A stretch of 64,000 nt of DNA from Curtobacterium sp. MCBD17_035 (GTDB lineage Bacteria > Actinomycetota > Actinomycetes > Actinomycetales > Microbacteriaceae): positions 62,001 to 126,000 of the forward strand of contig NZ_CP126279.1 in NCBI RefSeq assembly GCF_003234815.2, given 5' to 3'. Made by a program: the position numbers and the translations under genes. Position 1 is the stretch's first letter, and every line of letters begins with the position of its first letter. The notes under the pieces are model-generated. The model was not told the origin of the DNA. It saw only the letters and a list, made by a program, of their open reading frames with translations, and did no database searches. Shown piece by piece: positions 1-9,359 of the stretch.

Positions 1-341
1 GGACACCGGTGTGCGTCGGCGGAGGTCACCCAGTCGACGGTGTCCACCTCGGCCGACGGCACGGGCTCCTGGCCGACGAGGGCGGACGGCGCGACGAGGA
101 ACAGGTCCATGGCGACGCGTGTGCCCGGCGCCTGGCCGTGTGCGTCCTCGGTGACCGTGCCGAACGGCTGGCAGTCGGCGGGCGTGAGGACGAGCGCGGT
201 CTCCTCACGGGCCTCCCGGACGGCCGCGTCGACGGGCGTCTCGCCCGGTTCCACCTTGCCGCCGGGCAGGTACAGGACGTCGCGACCGCGCGACCGCACC
301 ATGAGCACACGGCGGTCGCGGACGACGAGCACCGCGCTCAC
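1..341 (-). CDS. NUDIX hydrolase (partial, runs off left edge)
   Basis: N-terminal part (about 113 residues) of a NUDIX-family hydrolase, a family that cleaves nucleoside diphosphates linked to another group; the substrate cannot be told. The NUDIX box spans residues 28-50 (G-x5-E-x7-RE-x2-EE), with Ala at the position that is usually the final Gly. The gene lies just downstream of hemA on the same strand. I placed the start at the GTG at 341, directly before the first conserved strand (SAVLVVRDRRV). No clear ribosome site is visible and the frame stays open a little further upstream, so the start is uncertain. Confidence 0.85.
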   Translation of the reverse strand, partial: MSAVLVVRDRRVLMVRSRGRDVLYLPGGKVEPGETPVDAAVREAREETALVLTPADCQPFGTVTEDAHGQAPGTRVAMDLFLVAPSALVGQEPVPSAEVDTVDWVTSADAHRC

Positions 342-376
342 GCGCAGCGTCCGGGAGGCCGTGCCCGGGTCGGTCG

Positions 377-1660
377 TCAGGACGCGTCCGCCGCGTGGTC
401 GCCGAGGTCGCGGGCGCGCTCGCTCAACGGCACGACGGGCGCCGCCGGTGCCTCGGGCTCGATGCCGAAGAGCGCGTCGACCGCGGCGGTGAAGTCCTCG
501 GCACGGCCCTGCCGACCGAGGTCGCGTGCGCGGACGGACGGGCGGTGCAGGAGCACGCCGGCCAGGTGCCGGAGGGCCTGCTCGGTGCGGTCGGACGAAT
601 CGCCGCGGTCCCGGGCGCGGGCGATCTCGGCGTCGAGGACGTCGAACACGTGCTTGCGGAGCGCGACGAGCGCGGGGGTGGCGGACTGCTCGAGTGCCGC
701 GGTGTGGAAGCGCGTGACGGCGTCGTCGACGATCGCGCGGGCCTCCGACTCGGCGTTCAGCTCGGACAGCGGGGCGTGCAGGCTGATGGTCTCGAGGTCG
801 AGCAGCTCGACGCCGTCGACCGATGCGGCCGCGGGGTCGACGTTCCGCGGCAGCCCGAGGTCGATCACGAGCCGACGCCCGGGGTGGTCGAGGTCCGAGG
901 CGTGGACGACGGGCACCTCGCTCGAGGTGCAGGTGATGACGACGTCGCTCGCCGCGGCCGTGCCCGCCAGGTCCGCGACGGGCACCAGGTCGTGCTTGGC
1001 GGCGAACACCGGAGCGCGCCCGGACGGCGAGTACACCGCGATGTCGGCGACGCCACGGTCGCGGAGGGCGGCGACCGTCGTGGCGGCGTACCGGCCCGTC
1101 CCGACGAGGAGCACGTGGGTGTCGGCCCAGTCCGTGACGCGGGACGACGCGAGCTCGAGCGCGAGACGGACGATGGAGCGACCGGCGGCGCCGATGCGCG
1201 TGCGCGTCTTGACGCCGCGCGAGGTGTGGGCGGCCTCTTGGAAGAGTCGTTCGAGGTCCGACGTCGTGGTGCCGGCGGCCCGGGCGCCCTCGAGCGCGCG
1301 ACGCACCTGACCCGAGATCTCGGTCTCGCCGACGACGACGGACTCGAGACCGCTCGAGACGGCGAAGAGGTGGTGGACGACGTCGGCGCCGTCGAGCACG
1401 CGGACGGAGGCGCGGACGTCGTCGGCGGCGAGGTCGCTGGCGGCGCTCACCGCGTCGATCGTGGCCGCGACGGCGGAGTCGCGGTCGCCCGCGACGTCGA
1501 GGTAGGCCTCGAACCGGTTGCACGTCGCCAGGACCACGGCGCCGTCGAGGACGTCCGATCCGCTCACGAGACCGTCCGCGGCAGCCGGTGCTCCGATGCT
1601 CAGTCGCTCCAGGAGGTCGAAGCTGGCGTTGCGATGCGACGCCGTGAGACAGATGAGCAC
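377..1660 (-). CDS. hemA: Glutamyl-tRNA reductase HemA
   Basis: Reduces glutamyl-tRNA to glutamate-1-semialdehyde, the first committed step of C5-type tetrapyrrole synthesis, in the cytoplasm with NADPH. The 427-residue length is normal. The N-terminal catalytic domain carries the nucleophilic Cys at residue 47 in LATCNRFE, and a substrate loop with [12 protein letters not shown] follows. A Rossmann NADPH domain ([16 protein letters not shown]) and a C-terminal dimerisation helix complete it. It is transcribed away from hemE and the rest of the pathway, so entry and downstream steps share one intergenic region. The GTG start sits 7 nt after a TACCAT hexamer, which suggests a leaderless transcript. 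Confidence 0.97.
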   Translation of the reverse strand: MLICLTASHRNASFDLLERLSIGAPAAADGLVSGSDVLDGAVVLATCNRFEAYLDVAGDRDSAVAATIDAVSAASDLAADDVRASVRVLDGADVVHHLFAVSSGLESVVVGETEISGQVRRALEGARAAGTTTSDLERLFQEAAHTSRGVKTRTRIGAAGRSIVRLALELASSRVTDWADTHVLLVGTGRYAATTVAALRDRGVADIAVYSPSGRAPVFAAKHDLVPVADLAGTAAASDVVITCTSSEVPVVHASDLDHPGRRLVIDLGLPRNVDPAAASVDGVELLDLETISLHAPLSELNAESEARAIVDDAVTRFHTAALEQSATPALVALRKHVFDVLDAEIARARDRGDSSDRTEQALRHLAGVLLHRPSVRARDLGRQGRAEDFTAAVDALFGIEPEAPAAPVVPLSERARDLGDHAADAS

Positions 1661-1667
1661 GTACTCG

Positions 1668-1673
1668 ATGGTA
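1668..1673 (-). promoter_or_regulatory. -10 element, probable leaderless promoter of hemA
   Basis: TACCAT on the minus strand, 7 nt before the hemA GTG. This is the spacing that would place the transcription start at or next to the start codon. No ribosome site is visible. Confidence 0.5.
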
Positions 1674-1764
1674 CCGCGGCACGCCGACGGCCGGGGTCAG
1701 CGGGGGTCCCCCGGGCTGAGGACACGGCAAGGTGTGCACGGCGAGCGGGTGGGAGACTGGGCGC

Positions 1765-2913
1765 GTGATCGACTCCACGACCGTCGCGTTGCCCCCGACG
1801 CACCCGCTCGCCGACGGCCGGACCGCGGATGCCCCGCTCGTCCGGGCGCTCCGCGGGGACCGCCCCGAGCGCCTGCCGGTGTGGTTCATGCGGCAGGCCG
1901 GGCGGTCGCTGCCCGAGTACCGGGAGCTCCGTGTCGGCACCGCGATGCTCGACGCCTGCCTCGACCCGGCGATGGCGTCCGAGATCACCCTGCAGCCGGT
2001 GCGGCGCCACGGCGTCGACGCGGGCATCTTCTTCAGCGACATCGTCGTCCCGATCAAGCTCGCGGGCGTCGACGTCGACATCGTCCCCGGTCGGGGTCCG
2101 GTGCTCGGCCGGCCGATCCGCACCGCGGCGGACGTCGCGGCGCTCGAGTCCCTCGACCCGAGTGCCCTCACCCCGATCGCGGAGGCCGTGGCCCGGACCG
2201 TCGCGGAGCTCGGCACGACGCCGCTCATCGGGTTCGCCGGTGCCCCCTTCACGCTCGCCGCCTACCTCGTCGAGGGCGGCCCGAGCAAGGACCACATCCG
2301 TGCACGGACCCTCATGCACGCCGACCCCGAGACCTGGGACCGCCTGCTCGGATGGGCAGCGGACGTCTCGGGGGTGTTCCTCCGCGCGCAGGTGCTCGCC
2401 GGCGCGTCCGCGGCGCAGCTGTTCGACTCCTGGGTCGGGTCGCTGTCCCGCGCCGACTACACGGCGCGGGTCGCGCCGCACTCCGCGCGGGCCCTGGCGC
2501 ACGTGGCCGACCTCGGTGTGCCGACGATCCACTTCGGTGTCGGCAGTGGCGAGGTGCTCGCCGACATGGCGGCCGTCGGGGCCGATGCGGTCGGCGTCGA
2601 CTGGCGGATCCCCCTCGACGACGCCGCGCGCCGCGTGGCCGACGCCGACGTGACCCTGCAGGGCAACATCGACCCCGCGATGCTCGCCGCGCCGTGGCCG
2701 GTGCTCGAGGCCCACGTGCGGGACGTCGTGGCGCGCGGTGGTGCCGCGCGTGCGCACGTCGTGAACCTCGGGCACGGCGTGCCACCCGAGACGGACCCCA
2801 CGGTGCTGACGCGCGTCGTCGGCCTCGTGCACGACCTCGGCGACGGCCGCGCGACCGGCGACGGCCGCACGACCGGTGCCGGCCGCAGCGCGCACGAGGG
2901 GCCCGGCGCATGA
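1765..2913 (+). CDS. hemE: Uroporphyrinogen decarboxylase HemE
   Basis: Decarboxylates the four acetate side chains of uroporphyrinogen III to give coproporphyrinogen III. The 382-residue protein has the family N-terminal signature [16 protein letters not shown] at about residues 38-53, whose arginines bind the substrate carboxylates, and the mid-protein stretch [13 protein letters not shown] chose the GTG at 1765, preceded by GGGAG at 1751-1755, over a GTG at 1732 that lacks a ribosome site and would add eleven non-conserved residues. It is the first gene of the long plus-strand heme operon and overlaps the next gene by ATGA. Confidence 0.96.
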   Translation: MIDSTTVALPPTHPLADGRTADAPLVRALRGDRPERLPVWFMRQAGRSLPEYRELRVGTAMLDACLDPAMASEITLQPVRRHGVDAGIFFSDIVVPIKLAGVDVDIVPGRGPVLGRPIRTAADVAALESLDPSALTPIAEAVARTVAELGTTPLIGFAGAPFTLAAYLVEGGPSKDHIRARTLMHADPETWDRLLGWAADVSGVFLRAQVLAGASAAQLFDSWVGSLSRADYTARVAPHSARALAHVADLGVPTIHFGVGSGEVLADMAAVGADAVGVDWRIPLDDAARRVADADVTLQGNIDPAMLAAPWPVLEAHVRDVVARGGAARAHVVNLGHGVPPETDPTVLTRVVGLVHDLGDGRATGDGRTTGAGRSAHEGPGA

Positions 2914-4259
2914 CCGCCGTCGTGGTGGTCGGCGGCGGCGTGGGCGGCCTCGTCGCCGCGCGTGACCTCGCCAAGGGCGGCGCCGACGTGGTGCTCGTCG
3001 AGGCGTCCGACCGGCTCGGCGGGATCGTCGACCGGCACACGGTGGCGGGCATCGAGCTCGACCTCGGCGCGGAGTCGTTCGCGACCCGCGGGGACACCGT
3101 CGGCACGCTGGCGATCGAGCTCGGCCTCGGCAACGAGATCGTGACCCCGGACCCCCGCGGTGCCTGGCTCATGACGCGTGACGGACGGGTGGCACCGCTC
3201 CCGCAGGCGGGCCTCCTCGGGATCCCGGGGAGCCCGACGGCGGCGGACGTCATCGCGGTCGTGGGCACGTCGGGGGCCCTGCGTGCGCAGATGGACTCGC
3301 TGCTGCCCGGACCGGTGGGCGCGAAGGCCCGGACGCTCGGCGAGCTCGTGCGCCGACGCATGGGGGACCGCGTCCTCGACGACCTCGTCGTGCCGGTCGC
3401 GGCGGGGGTGCACTCGACCCACCCGGACGAGCTCGACCTCGACCGCGTCGCGCCGGGCCTCCGCGCCGCCCTCCTGCGCGAGGGGTCGCTCGGCCGGGCG
3501 GTCCTGGCGCAGCGGGCCAAGGCGCCGGCGGGGTCGGCGGTCGCGGGGATCCGTGGTGGCATCGCCCGGCTCGTCGACGAGCTCGTGGCGGACCTCGACA
3601 CGTACGGGGTCGACGTCCGTCTCGGAACCCGCGCCGTCCGGATCGACCGCACGGCGGTGGACGTCGTCCCCGTCGACGACGGGAGCGGCACGGGACGCCC
3701 GGGTACGGCCGAGCGGCTGGTGGCGGACCACGTCATCGCGGACGTCGCGGACCCGTCCCGGCTCGTCGGCCAGCGGGACGCGGCGATCGAACTCGTCACC
3801 CTCGTGGTGGACCAGCCGGACCTCGACGCGGCGCCCCGCGGCACCGGGATGCTCGTGCACCCGGACGCCGAGCGCGTGCGGGCGAAGGCGATCACGCACG
3901 CGACCGTCAAGTGGCCCTGGCTCGCCGAGCGCGCGGGCGGACGGCACGTCCTCCGGCTCAGCTACGCGCTGTCCGCGCGCGACGGGGCGGACGCCATCGG
4001 TGTCGGCACGAGCCTGGCGGTGGACCCGGACAGCGCCGTCGCCGAGACCGCCACCGCGGACGCCGCCGCGCTGCTCGGGGTGCCGATCGACGCGGGCGTC
4101 GTGATCGGCGCCGCCCGGGTCCGCTGGCGTGCTCCGGACACCGAGCCGGCCGGCCTCGCCGAGGGTGTGCTCGGCGTCGGCGAGGCGAGCGTCGGCCGGG
4201 GTCTGGCCGGTGTCGTCGCGACGAGCAGGTCGGTGGCCGCCGGCATCCTCGACGCCTGA
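2910..4259 (+). CDS. hemY: Coproporphyrinogen/protoporphyrinogen oxidase (HemY/CgoX)
   Basis: FAD-dependent, oxygen-requiring oxidase. In a pathway with HemQ it is expected to oxidise coproporphyrinogen III to coproporphyrin III (CgoX role) rather than act on protoporphyrinogen. The 449-residue protein opens with the dinucleotide-binding motif VGGGVGGL at residues 7-14 followed by [14 protein letters not shown]. Near the C-terminus [22 protein letters not shown] resembles the second FAD-contacting segment of the family. It starts at the ATG overlapping the hemE stop. The substrate assignment rests on genomic context, not on residues I can see. Confidence 0.93.
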   Translation: MTAVVVVGGGVGGLVAARDLAKGGADVVLVEASDRLGGIVDRHTVAGIELDLGAESFATRGDTVGTLAIELGLGNEIVTPDPRGAWLMTRDGRVAPLPQAGLLGIPGSPTAADVIAVVGTSGALRAQMDSLLPGPVGAKARTLGELVRRRMGDRVLDDLVVPVAAGVHSTHPDELDLDRVAPGLRAALLREGSLGRAVLAQRAKAPAGSAVAGIRGGIARLVDELVADLDTYGVDVRLGTRAVRIDRTAVDVVPVDDGSGTGRPGTAERLVADHVIADVADPSRLVGQRDAAIELVTLVVDQPDLDAAPRGTGMLVHPDAERVRAKAITHATVKWPWLAERAGGRHVLRLSYALSARDGADAIGVGTSLAVDPDSAVAETATADAAALLGVPIDAGVVIGAARVRWRAPDTEPAGLAEGVLGVGEASVGRGLAGVVATSRSVAAGILDA

Positions 4260-4356
4260 CCGAACCGGCAGGGCGGCCGGGGGCTACTGTGGGCGGAGTC
4301 CCGTCCGTTCGCCGATGCATACCGCTCGGCGCATGCCACAACCGAGAGGTCCCAAC

Positions 4357-4617
4357 ATGCGAGGCAGACTGATCTTCCTGACCGGCGTCGGAGTCGGCTA
4401 CGTGCTCGGCGCCCGCGCCGGACGTGCGCGGTACGAGCAGATCCGCTCGGCGACCACGCGCGTCTGGAACAGCGACGGCGTGCAGAAGCAGGTGCACACC
4501 ATCGAGGACTTCATCGCCGACCGGACGCCCGACGTCGCGGACTTCATCGGTGAGACCACGAAGAAGGTCGTGCGCAAGGCCGGGCCCAAGGGCTCGGGCG
4601 GCTCCTCGGAGTCCTGA
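4357..4617 (+). CDS. Small YtxH-like envelope protein
   Basis: An 86-residue protein beginning with one hydrophobic segment (LIFLTGVGVGYVLGARAG) followed by a charged tail with predicted helices and a Gly/Ser/Glu-rich end. This looks like the actinobacterial YtxH-domain family, whose function is unknown. A ribosome site GAGAGG at 4344-4349 lies 7 nt before the ATG, so a longer upstream reading frame is not needed. It is the first of three small membrane-associated genes inserted between hemY and hemQ. Confidence 0.75.
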   Translation: MRGRLIFLTGVGVGYVLGARAGRARYEQIRSATTRVWNSDGVQKQVHTIEDFIADRTPDVADFIGETTKKVVRKAGPKGSGGSSES

Positions 4618-4669
4618 CCGTCCGAACGGCCGAGGCACCGTGACCCCGGTGCCGGAAGGAGCAAGCACG

Positions 4670-5134
4670 ATGTCCGATACCCGAAGCGGTGAACGCCGCT
4701 CGCGGTCGTTGTTCGGCCTGGTCAGCGACGTCCCGCGGCTGGTCCGCGAACTCGTCAGGGGCGAGCTCGCGCTGCTCAAGGCGGAGATGCTCCAGAAGGC
4801 GAAGATCTTCGCCTTCGCGGCGGCGTTCCTCATCGTCGCGGTCGTGATCCTGTTCTACGCGATCGGCGTGTTCCTGACGGCGGCGGTCCTCGGTCTCGCC
4901 ACGGTGATGCCGGGCTGGCTCGCGGCGATCATCGTCGCGGTCGTGCTGCTCATCATCGCCGCGGTCCTCGGACTGCTGGGGTACCGCCGGATCAAGACCG
5001 GCCTCCCGCCGCTGCCGGCGCGCACGATCCAGAGCGTGAAGAACGACGTCAACGCCGTCCGCGGCATGGGCCGCAAGCCGAAGCCGCCGGTGCAGCAGAG
5101 CAGCCGCCGGCCGGACGTCGACGGCACCTTCTGA
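4670..5134 (+). CDS. Actinobacterial holin-X family membrane protein
   Basis: A 154-residue protein with an N-terminal amphipathic stretch (LVRELVRGELALLKAEML) and two long hydrophobic segments at about residues 44-68 and 79-105, then a basic Pro-rich tail. This is the layout of the actinobacterial Phage_holin_3_6/Holin-X family (PF07332). Despite the name these are chromosomal membrane proteins of unknown function, and no phage gene is nearby. A ribosome site GGAAGGA precedes the ATG. It probably belongs to the heme transcript, between the YtxH-like and DUF3618 genes. Confidence 0.82.
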   Translation: MSDTRSGERRSRSLFGLVSDVPRLVRELVRGELALLKAEMLQKAKIFAFAAAFLIVAVVILFYAIGVFLTAAVLGLATVMPGWLAAIIVAVVLLIIAAVLGLLGYRRIKTGLPPLPARTIQSVKNDVNAVRGMGRKPKPPVQQSSRRPDVDGTF

Positions 5135-5147
5135 GACGGGACGACCA

Positions 5148-5396
5148 GTGAGCGACACCCACGACAACGGACCCGACTTCGCCGCGCTCGACCGCCGCGT
5201 GGCGGCCACCCGCGCGCAGCTGTTCGACACCCTCGACGCGATCGAGGACTGGTTCGACGTGCCGAAGCAGCTCGGCGTGGCGGTGCACCGCACGCGGCAG
5301 GGGTTCGAGGACCACCCCGTCCCCTACTTGGCAGCCTTCGCAGGGGGCGTCCTGGTCGTCGGGGGTATCGTCGTCTCGGTGATCCGCCGCCGGTAG
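5148..5396 (+). CDS. DUF3618 family membrane protein
   Basis: An 82-residue protein with an N-terminal helical region (FAALDRRVAATRAQLFDTLDAIEDWF) and a single C-terminal transmembrane helix (AAFAGGVLVVGGIVVSVI) ending in RRR. This is the architecture of the actinobacterial DUF3618 family, of unknown function. It starts 13 nt after the holin-X gene, so the two are probably co-translated. It may act with the two preceding genes at the membrane, but nothing in the sequence says how. Confidence 0.82.
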   Translation: MSDTHDNGPDFAALDRRVAATRAQLFDTLDAIEDWFDVPKQLGVAVHRTRQGFEDHPVPYLAAFAGGVLVVGGIVVSVIRRR

Positions 5397-5549
5397 GCAC
5401 CGGCCGGGGTCACCCGCCCCACACGGCCCGCGCCCGGGCAGCGTGCGCGCCACCGCGACAGCAGCGGTGAGCGACACGCGGAGCAGTGCGCTGGGTGTGC
5501 GGCAACGGAGCCGAGGCGACCACCATCCGACCGAAGGACAATGGATCCC

Positions 5550-6284
5550 ATGAGTTCCAGCGCGCCCGCGCACAGCACCGAACCCTCCGCCTCGCCGTCC
5601 GACTCCGGCATCGACGAGACCCTCCTGACCGCCTACACGCTGTGGGCGGTCTTCCGGCGTCCGGTGGGCGCCGTCGCTCCCTTCGCGGCGGACGCCGTGC
5701 CGGAGCTCGACGCCGCGGTCGCGCGGGCGGCCGAGCACGGCGTCACCGTTCGCGGCTTCTACGACGTCTCCGGGTTCCGCGCCGACGCCGACCTCATGGT
5801 GTGGCTGCACGGCGACGACGCCCAGGCGATCCAGGCCGCGCTCCGTGACCTCCGCCGCACGGCACTCCTGGTGGAGGCCGCTCCCGTGTGGCACGCGATG
5901 GGCATGCACCGCGACGCCGAGTTCAACAAGCGGCACACGCCGGCGTTCCTGCGCGGCAAGGACCCGGAGGCCTGGCTGACGGTCTACCCGTTCGTGCGGT
6001 CCTACGAGTGGTACCTCCTGCCCGAGGAGGACCGCCGCCAGATGCTCGCGGACCACGGCCGGCAGGGGGCGAAGTTCCGCCGCGTGCTCACGAACACGGT
6101 CGCGAGCTTCGCGCTCGGCGACTACGAGTGGATCCTGCCGCTCGAGTCCCCCGAGCTCGTCGACCTCGTCGACCTCATGCGGGACCTCCGGTACACGGAG
6201 GCCCGTCGCCACGTGCGCGAGGAGGTCCCGTTCTTCACGGGCCGCCGCATCGAAACCACCGAACTTCCGGAGGTCCTGTCGTGA
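5550..6284 (+). CDS. hemQ: Coproheme decarboxylase HemQ (ChdC)
   Basis: Converts coproheme to heme b with peroxide, the last step of the coproporphyrin-dependent pathway. Its presence defines that pathway here. The 244-residue protein has the chlorite-dismutase-like fold signatures EFNKRHTPAFLRG, YPFVRSYEWYLLP (residues 136-148; Tyr142 or Tyr145 is the likely radical tyrosine) and LADHGRQG with His169 as the probable axial ligand. I chose the ATG at 5550 rather than 5541 because GAAGGA at 5533-5538 is only 2 nt from the latter. Its stop overlaps the hemH start. Confidence 0.96.
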   Translation: MSSSAPAHSTEPSASPSDSGIDETLLTAYTLWAVFRRPVGAVAPFAADAVPELDAAVARAAEHGVTVRGFYDVSGFRADADLMVWLHGDDAQAIQAALRDLRRTALLVEAAPVWHAMGMHRDAEFNKRHTPAFLRGKDPEAWLTVYPFVRSYEWYLLPEEDRRQMLADHGRQGAKFRRVLTNTVASFALGDYEWILPLESPELVDLVDLMRDLRYTEARRHVREEVPFFTGRRIETTELPEVLS

Positions 6285-7534
6285 CCGAGATCACCGACAC
6301 CCCCAGCGCGACCGGCATCACGAACGGTCGGGCCGTCCTGGCGGCCACGCCGGCCGCCGCGGGCGGCCCGGAGCACGTGAGCGAACCGACCGCGTACGAC
6401 GCGATCCTCCTCGCCGGGTTCGGTGGACCGGAGGGACAAGAGGACGTCATCCCGTTCCTCCGGAACGTCACGCGCGGGCGCGGGATCCCGGACGAGCGGC
6501 TCGAGGAGGTCGCGCACCACTACCGGCACTTCGGCGGTGTGAGCCCGATCAACGCGCAGAACCGCGCGCTCAAGGCAGCGCTCGAGGCCGAGTTGGACCG
6601 GCGCGGGATCGACCTGCCGGTGCTCTGGGGCAACCGGAACTGGGCGCCCTACCTCGAGGACGCCGTCCGGGAGGCCGCCGCCGAGGGCGCCACGAACCTC
6701 ATCGCGATCGCCACGAGCGCCTACAGCTCCTACTCGAGCTGCCGGCAGTACCGCGAGGACTTCGCGCGCGTGCTCGATGCGACGGAGCTCATGGACACCG
6801 TGCGGATCGACAAGGTGCGCCAGTTCTTCGACCACCCCGGGTTCGTCCGGCCGTTCGTCGACGGCGTCCGCGACGGCATCGCACGGGCGATCGCCGAGAA
6901 CGAGGGCCTCGACGTGGGGACGGAACTCCGGGTGCTCTTCTCGACGCACTCGATCCCGTCGAGCGACGCGGCACGCTCCGGCCCCGACTTCCGGGGCTTC
7001 GGGGAGCACGGCGCGTACGAGGCGCAGCACGAGGCCGTGGCCGAGGTCGTCCTCGACGCCGCGTGGGCCGAGCTCCTCGCGTCGCCCGAGGGCGCCGCGC
7101 TCCAGGGCTCGTCGAAGCCCGCCTGGAAACTCGTCTACCAGTCACGGTCGGGGCCGCCGAGCATGCCGTGGCTCGAGCCGGACATCAACGACTACATGAA
7201 CGAGGAGCTCGCGGGCGGTCCCACGCGTGCCGTGCTCATCGTCCCGCTCGGCTTCGTCAGCGACCACATGGAGGTCATGTGGGACCTCGACGAGGAGGCA
7301 ACGGAGACGGCGCAGGAGCTCGGCTTCTGGTCGATCCGGACGCCCACGCCGGGGGTCGACCCCGCGTACGTCGCCGGTCTCGTCGACCTCGTGCTCGAGC
7401 GCGTGCAGGGCACCCCCGTCGCCGACCGCCCGCACCTCACCGACATCGGCCCCTGGTACGACGTCTGCCGCCCGGGGTGCTGTGAGAACGTGCGTGCCGG
7501 GTTCAAGCCGGCGGTCGCCGGGCTCGCGCCGTGA
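6281..7534 (+). CDS. hemH: Coproporphyrin ferrochelatase HemH (CpfC)
   Basis: Inserts ferrous iron into coproporphyrin III, giving coproheme for HemQ. The 417-residue protein begins the conserved domain at LLAGFGGPEGQEDV (about residue 43); the catalytic-region segment FSTHSIP is present. It carries Cys154 and a C-terminal cluster Cys396, Cys400 and Cys401 (DVCRPGCCENV). This layout resembles the [2Fe-2S]-containing mycobacterial ferrochelatases. The GTG start overlaps the hemQ stop and is preceded by GGAGG at 6 to 7 nt. The first 40 residues are variable and low in conservation. Confidence 0.95.
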   Translation: MTEITDTPSATGITNGRAVLAATPAAAGGPEHVSEPTAYDAILLAGFGGPEGQEDVIPFLRNVTRGRGIPDERLEEVAHHYRHFGGVSPINAQNRALKAALEAELDRRGIDLPVLWGNRNWAPYLEDAVREAAAEGATNLIAIATSAYSSYSSCRQYREDFARVLDATELMDTVRIDKVRQFFDHPGFVRPFVDGVRDGIARAIAENEGLDVGTELRVLFSTHSIPSSDAARSGPDFRGFGEHGAYEAQHEAVAEVVLDAAWAELLASPEGAALQGSSKPAWKLVYQSRSGPPSMPWLEPDINDYMNEELAGGPTRAVLIVPLGFVSDHMEVMWDLDEEATETAQELGFWSIRTPTPGVDPAYVAGLVDLVLERVQGTPVADRPHLTDIGPWYDVCRPGCCENVRAGFKPAVAGLAP

Positions 7535-8505
7535 GCCCCGAGGCCGAGGCGGGACCCACCCCGATCCGCGTCGGGACCCGCGGCAGCGCGCTCGCGCTCG
7601 CGCAGTCGCAGGCCGCGGCCGCCGCGCTCGGCAAGGCGGCGGGTCGGCCCGTCGAGCTCGTCACCGTGCACAGCGAGGGCGACCGGACGAGCGAGTCCCT
7701 GGCGACCCTCGGTGGCACGGGCGTGTTCGCGTCCGCGCTCCGCGAGGCCCTGGTCGCCGGCGAGGTCGACGTCCTCGTCCACTCGCTCAAGGACCTGCCG
7801 ACAGCGCCGTACCCCGGCCTGCGGATCGGCGCGGTGCCCCGCCGTGCGGACGCCCGTGACGCCCTCTGCGCCCGCGACGGTCTGACGCTCGAGACCCTCC
7901 CCGAGGGCGCGCGGGTCGGCACGGGATCGCCGCGCCGGGCCGCGCAGCTCCGCCGTCGTCGCCCGGACGTCGAGATCGTCGACATCCGCGGGAACGTCGA
8001 CACGCGCCTCGCCCGGGTCGGGGTCGACCTCGACGCGGTCATGCTGTCCGCCGCCGGCCTGGGGCGCCTCGGTCGTCTCGCCGACGCCACCGAGCTCATC
8101 GGCCTCGGCTTCTGGCCGACCGCGCCCGGGCAGGGCGCGCTGGCGATCGAGGTCCGTGGGGACCAGGGCGACCGCGCGCTCGAGCGGGGCCTCCGCGGCA
8201 TCGAGCACGCGGAGTCCCGGCTCACGGTCACCGCCGAGCGCGAGGTCCTCGCCCGCCTCGAGGCCGGCTGCACCGCGCCGATCGGGGCACACGCGGTCGT
8301 CGACGCGGAGCTCCTGCTCGTGAGCGCGACCGTGTACCGGCCCGACGGCACCGAGTACCGCACCGCGTCGCACGGCGCACACCTCGAGCCCGGCCCCGCG
8401 CACGAGCGCCTCGACGAGGCCCGCGACGTCGCCCGCAGGGTCGCCGAGGAGCTCCTGGCGAACGGCGCCGCCGATCTCGCCGACTTCCACCTGAGCAGCG
8501 AGTAG
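7531..8505 (+). CDS. hemC: Porphobilinogen deaminase HemC
   Basis: Polymerises four porphobilinogen molecules to hydroxymethylbilane on a covalent dipyrromethane cofactor. The 324-residue protein has the N-terminal [15 protein letters not shown], the substrate-binding VHSLKDLPT with the catalytic Asp at about 88, GTGSPRR at about 130-136, and Cys247 in EAGCTAPIG that tethers the cofactor. GTG start overlaps the hemH stop by 4 nt. The genomic order hemH-hemC-hemD-hemB-hemL means that late and early pathway steps are made from one transcript. Confidence 0.97.
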   Translation: MSPEAEAGPTPIRVGTRGSALALAQSQAAAAALGKAAGRPVELVTVHSEGDRTSESLATLGGTGVFASALREALVAGEVDVLVHSLKDLPTAPYPGLRIGAVPRRADARDALCARDGLTLETLPEGARVGTGSPRRAAQLRRRRPDVEIVDIRGNVDTRLARVGVDLDAVMLSAAGLGRLGRLADATELIGLGFWPTAPGQGALAIEVRGDQGDRALERGLRGIEHAESRLTVTAEREVLARLEAGCTAPIGAHAVVDAELLLVSATVYRPDGTEYRTASHGAHLEPGPAHERLDEARDVARRVAEELLANGAADLADFHLSSE

Positions 8506-8565
8506 GCACCGACCACGGCCAGCACGAGCGACACCGGCGCCGGAACTCCCGCGACGAGCACGGGC

Positions 8566-9357
8566 GTGCGCGCCGGCGGCGGTCCGGCGGCCCCGGACGC
8601 CCGGCGTCCCACCGTGCTCGTCCCGCGCGGCGGCACCTGGGGCGAGCGGGTCGCCCGGGAGGCCCGGCACCGGGCCCTGGAACCGCTCGTCGTCCCGCTC
8701 ATCACCGACACCGACCCCGCCGACCCCGCCGCGTTCGCGGCCGCCGTCGACGCCCTCGCCGCCGGGACGTACGCCTGGATCGTCGTGACGAGTGCGACGG
8801 CGGTGCGGCGCGTGGCGGAGCGGTTGTCGGGCCTCCCGGCCGGAACGCGGGTGGCGGCCGTGGGCCACGCGACCGCGGCGGCGTGTACCGACGTCGGGTG
8901 GCGGGTCGACCTGGTGCCGGCCGCGGCGTCAGCGGCCGAGCTGGCCGCCGTGGTGCCGGGCACAGCGGGCCGGGTGCTGTTCCCGCGGAGCGCGATCGCG
9001 GCCCCGACGCTCGTCGCGGGGCTGCGTGCCCGCGGCCTCGACGTGGACGACGTCGAGGCGTACCGTACCGTGGGGACCGGCACCGGACCGGTCGTGGTGC
9101 CCCGCCCACCGGACGCCGTGATCGTCACGAGCGGCAGTGTCGCGGGCGAGGTCGCGGCCCGGCTCGTCCCGCTCGACGACCGGACCCGGCTCGTCTGCAT
9201 CGGGCCCGGGACCGCCGCCGACGCCCGCGCGCTCGGCCTCCCCGTCCACGGCGTCGCCGCCGCCCGGACCACCGCATCGTTGCTCGACGCCGTCGTCGAG
9301 GCGCTCCACCCGGACCCCGCCGTCGGCGCCGGTCCCGACACCCAACCAGGAAGGTGA
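8566..9357 (+). CDS. hemD: Uroporphyrinogen-III synthase HemD
   Basis: Cyclises hydroxymethylbilane with inversion of ring D. HemD is poorly conserved; the assignment rests on fold-typical features such as [18 protein letters not shown] near the start, the mid stretch [40 protein letters not shown] and [15 protein letters not shown], and on its position between hemC and hemB. The start is uncertain. The first GTG in frame is at 8566 without a ribosome site, yet the frame stays open back to the hemC stop and reads like a normal N-terminus from an ACG at 8515. Confidence 0.92.
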   Translation: MRAGGGPAAPDARRPTVLVPRGGTWGERVAREARHRALEPLVVPLITDTDPADPAAFAAAVDALAAGTYAWIVVTSATAVRRVAERLSGLPAGTRVAAVGHATAAACTDVGWRVDLVPAAASAAELAAVVPGTAGRVLFPRSAIAAPTLVAGLRARGLDVDDVEAYRTVGTGTGPVVVPRPPDAVIVTSGSVAGEVAARLVPLDDRTRLVCIGPGTAADARALGLPVHGVAAARTTASLLDAVVEALHPDPAVGAGPDTQPGR

Positions 9358-9359
9358 CC

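Noticed and set aside
5541-5549. ATG at 5541 as hemQ start
   Set aside because: The ribosome site GAAGGA lies only 2 nt before it, whereas the ATG at 5550 has usable spacing.
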